Source: Magnetococcales bacterium | Lineage (GTDB): Bacteria; Pseudomonadota; Magnetococcia; Magnetococcales; Magnetaquicoccaceae | Length of the DNA: 7,177 nt | Reading direction: 5' to 3' | Assembly (NCBI GenBank): GCA_015228895.1 | Contig: JADGCR010000117.1 | Span: forward strand, 1 to 7,177 | In this document: positions 5,328 to 7,177 of the stretch, piece by piece | Position numbering within the stretch: position 1 is the first letter of the stretch | Layout: each line of letters opens with the position of its first letter | Notes under the pieces: model-generated | Database searches by the model: none | Seen by the model: only the letters and a program-made list of their open reading frames with translations | What the model was told of the DNA's origin: nothing | Program-made: the position numbers and the translations under genes

Positions 5328-5852
5328 GTGATCAATGCGTCTTTGGAAGCCATCGTGGACCCGGACAAGGTGCAGGGCTGGATCGACACCATCGGGTCCG
5401 ATGCGTCCGCCGCCGTGCCACTGTTGCAGGCCATTCAGACCGAATACGGCTACCTGCCCCGCAAAGCCATGAACCTCGTGGTGGAGCGGACCCGCATCAA
5501 TGCCAGCCAATTGTTCGGCGTGGCCACCTTCTACGCCCAGTTCCGACTGAAACCGGTGGGACGCCACATGATCAAGGTGTGTCACGGCACCGCCTGCCAC
5601 GTCCAGGGCGCGGACCGTCTCAACACCTCCCTGCGCCATGCCCTGGGCATCGGGGATCCGCAACAGGACACGGCGACCAACGGCTCTTACACCGTGGAGA
5701 ACGTGGCATGCATCGGCTGTTGCAGCCTCGCGCCGGTCATGGTGATCGACGGGCAGGCGTTCCCCAATCTCAAGGGCGCGGACGCCCAGCGTCAACTTTT
5801 CAAACACGCCCGCGAGCATAACGAAATCCTGGCAGGGGAGGAGCGTTCATGA
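5328..5852 (+). CDS. nuoE: NuoE/HndA-type [2Fe-2S] NADH dehydrogenase 24-kDa subunit
   Basis: The 174-residue protein is a thioredoxin-like [2Fe-2S] ferredoxin of the complex I 24-kDa family (NuoE, HoxE, HndA, FdsG), which relays electrons near the FMN subunit. Seen: an N-terminal helical part with PLLQAIQTEYGYLP (31-44), the RTRIN-SQLFGVATFYAQF segment (54-72), cluster ligands C85 and C90 in CHGTAC, and C128 and C132 in CIGCC, followed by LAPVMVIDG. All four ligands are present and length is normal. The start is GTG at 5328, with AAGGAG 7 bases upstream; the nearer ATG at 5326 meets TGA at once, and the next in-frame ATG is too far in. The stop overlaps the following NuoF-like start (ATGA). 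The symbol is given at family level: with its partner's architecture, a soluble diaphorase of a hydrogenase, formate dehydrogenase or bifurcating enzyme is likelier than complex I. Confidence 0.92.
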   Translation: MINASLEAIVDPDKVQGWIDTIGSDASAAVPLLQAIQTEYGYLPRKAMNLVVERTRINASQLFGVATFYAQFRLKPVGRHMIKVCHGTACHVQGADRLNTSLRHALGIGDPQQDTATNGSYTVENVACIGCCSLAPVMVIDGQAFPNLKGADAQRQLFKHAREHNEILAGEERS

Positions 5853-7177
5853 ATACCGATCCATGGATCATCACCGTTGGCGAAGGAACCTGCGGCATCG
5901 CCGCCGGAGCGCCGGAAATCACGGACCTTTTGAAAAAACGTTTCCCCGAAGCCCGGTTCAAAAGCGTGGGCTGCGTGGGCATGTGTCACCGGGAAGTGAT
6001 GGTGGAGATCGCCGACCCCAACGGAAAACGCTTTCTGTGGGGCAACCTCACCAAGAAGAACCTCCCCAAGGTGGTGCAGTTCCATCGAGGCGCCGGGGAT
6101 CTGCCCGCAAGCCTCCTGATCCGCTCCAGCGAGGAGCCGGACGCGCAGGGGGGCCAGTATCTCGCCAGACAAACCCGCATCGCCCTGCGCAACGTGGGAC
6201 AGTTGAACCCCACCTCCCTGGAACAGTACCGCGCCAGAGGCGGCTATGCCGCCATCGAAAAGATCATCCGCGACGGCATGACCCCGGAAGCGGTCATCGA
6301 GGAGGTGAAAATCTCCAAAATCCGGGGCCGGGGCGGGGCGGGCTTTCCCACCGCCACCAAGTGGGGCTTCGCCCGCGGCGCGCCGGGAGAGGTCAAGTAC
6401 CTGGTATGCAACGGGGACGAAGGCGATCCCGGCGCCTTCATGGACCGCTCCCTGCTGGAAGGAGACCCCCACAGCGTGCTGGAAGGGATGCTGATCGCGG
6501 CCTACGCCATCGGCGCCTCCAAGGGGTACGCCTACATCCGCGCCGAATATCCCCTGGCGGTGCGCTATTTCGGCAAGGCGATCGAGGACGCGCGCCAGGC
6601 CGGCTACCTGGGCCACGACATCCTGGGCTCGACCTTCCACTTCGACATCAAAATCAAGGAAGGGGCCGGCGCCTTCGTCTGCGGCGAGGAGACCGCCCTC
6701 ATGGCCTCCATTGAGGGGGAACGGGGCATGCCCCGCATCCGCCCACCCTTCCCCGCGATCAAGGGGCTGTTCGGAAAACCCACCATCATCAACAACGTGG
6801 AGACCCTGGCCAATCTGGCCTGGATCATCACCAACGGCGGGGCGGCCTACGCCGCCATCGGCACGGAAAAAAGCAGTGGCACCAAGGTGTTCGCCCTGGC
6901 GGGAGCCATCGCCAGGGGAGGACTGGTGGAGGTCCCCATGGGGGTGACCATCCGCCACGTTCTGGAGGAGATCGGAGGCGGTTCCGCCTCCAGCCGTCCC
7001 CTGAAGGCGGTCCAGTTGGGGGGACCGAGCGGCGGCTGCATCCCGGAACATCTCTTCGACACCCCCATCGAATACGAGGCCATCAACGCCACCGGGGCCA
7101 TCATGGGTTCCGGAGGGATGGTGGTCATGGATTCCAAATCCTGTATGGTGGATTTGGCCCGTTATTTTCTGGAGTTT
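5849..7177 (+). CDS. NuoF/HndC/HydB-type NADH-oxidising FMN subunit with N-terminal Trx-like domain, 3'-partial
   Basis: The reading frame is open from ATG 5849 to the window end (443 residues so far). AGGAG (5839-5843) lies 5 bases before the ATG, which overlaps the nuoE stop (ATGA). Residues about 5-80 form a thioredoxin-like ferredoxin domain (GTCGIAAGA; C42 and C46 in CVGMC) that is absent from plain NuoF. Residues about 110-330 are the FMN/NAD(H) domain: GRGGAGFPTATKW (160-172), NGDEGDPGAFMDR (188-200), GYAYIRAEYP, EGAGAFVCGEETALMASIEG (271-290), GKPTIINNVETLAN (309-322). Residues about 350-430 fit the SLBB domain, with GGPSGGC and MGSGGMVVMD. The edge cuts just before the expected CxxCxxC [4Fe-4S] motif; relatives such as Thermotoga HydB may also carry C-terminal ferredoxin domains. 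The first cluster ligand of the N-terminal domain appears replaced (V10). It should oxidise or reduce NAD(P)(H) with FMN; the partner enzyme is not in view. Confidence 0.92.
   Translation, partial: MNTDPWIITVGEGTCGIAAGAPEITDLLKKRFPEARFKSVGCVGMCHREVMVEIADPNGKRFLWGNLTKKNLPKVVQFHRGAGDLPASLLIRSSEEPDAQGGQYLARQTRIALRNVGQLNPTSLEQYRARGGYAAIEKIIRDGMTPEAVIEEVKISKIRGRGGAGFPTATKWGFARGAPGEVKYLVCNGDEGDPGAFMDRSLLEGDPHSVLEGMLIAAYAIGASKGYAYIRAEYPLAVRYFGKAIEDARQAGYLGHDILGSTFHFDIKIKEGAGAFVCGEETALMASIEGERGMPRIRPPFPAIKGLFGKPTIINNVETLANLAWIITNGGAAYAAIGTEKSSGTKVFALAGAIARGGLVEVPMGVTIRHVLEEIGGGSASSRPLKAVQLGGPSGGCIPEHLFDTPIEYEAINATGAIMGSGGMVVMDSKSCMVDLARYFLEF

Noticed and set aside
5115..5819. 234-codon minus-strand frame opposite nuoE
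   Set aside because: It is an antisense shadow of nuoE; its extension into the spacer shows no domain.
5863..6714. 283-codon + strand frame in the NuoF-like region
   Set aside because: It is an Arg/Gly/Pro-rich out-of-frame shadow of the NuoF-like gene, which runs in another frame from 5849.
5792..7051. 419-codon open frame on the minus strand
   Set aside because: It is antisense to the clearly recognisable NuoF-like gene and rich in G, A, D and H as expected for an antisense frame of GC-rich coding DNA.
1..7177. CRISPR array, insertion sequence or attachment site
   Set aside because: No direct repeats with regular spacers, no transposase frame, and no tRNA-flanked duplicated ends were seen in the window.

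Overview
This is a GC-rich, densely coding window with bacterial Shine-Dalgarno sites and ATGA stop/start overlaps. The WzxE-like lipid-linked glycan flippase, the TPR-glycosyltransferase fusion and SfsA point to a Gram-negative proteobacterium. The mix of TPR-glycosyltransferases, short DUF1640-type coiled-coil proteins and soluble diaphorase modules is reminiscent of magnetotactic or other environmental proteobacteria, but nothing here fixes the genus.

Region 1 (1-2976, + strand) is the end of a surface-polysaccharide locus. It holds a WzxE-type flippase whose true start may lie left of the window. By an ATGA overlap it is followed by a 584-residue protein with seven to eight TPRs and a GT-B-like, glycosyltransferase-family-9-like C-terminal domain. 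The pair plausibly act together on an envelope glycan: one moves the lipid-linked unit across the inner membrane, the other modifies glycan or protein in the cytoplasm.

Region 2 (2977-4631) has one secure gene, sfsA on the minus strand (3336-4037). Its 5' side carries a possible 55-residue Cys/His-containing ORF ending 5 bases before sfsA. On either side lie unassigned stretches with small ORFs, inverted repeats and what may be decayed gene tails, including a short segment on the minus strand that resembles the last strand of an outer-membrane beta-barrel.

Region 3 (4632-5327) contains an 83-residue DUF1640-like coiled-coil protein with a C-terminal membrane anchor. It is followed by a mostly AT-rich spacer holding the C-terminal half of a ParE/RelE-type toxin on the minus strand. 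This remnant joins abruptly to a GC-rich, hairpin-rich block, so the spacer looks like a scar of past rearrangement.

Region 4 (5328-7177, + strand) starts an operon for an NAD(P)H-diaphorase module: a NuoE/HndA-type [2Fe-2S] protein and, by another ATGA overlap, a NuoF/HndC/HydB-type FMN subunit with an added N-terminal thioredoxin-like domain. That gene runs off the right edge just before its expected [4Fe-4S] motif. Its architecture fits a soluble hydrogenase, formate dehydrogenase or bifurcating complex better than plain complex I, but the partner subunits lie outside the window.

I did not find a clearly new system. The most interesting points are the missing first cluster cysteine in the NuoF-like subunit, the ATG-TGA mini-ORF overlapping the GTG start of nuoE, the toxin remnant fused to a structured block, and overlooked small ORFs around sfsA.
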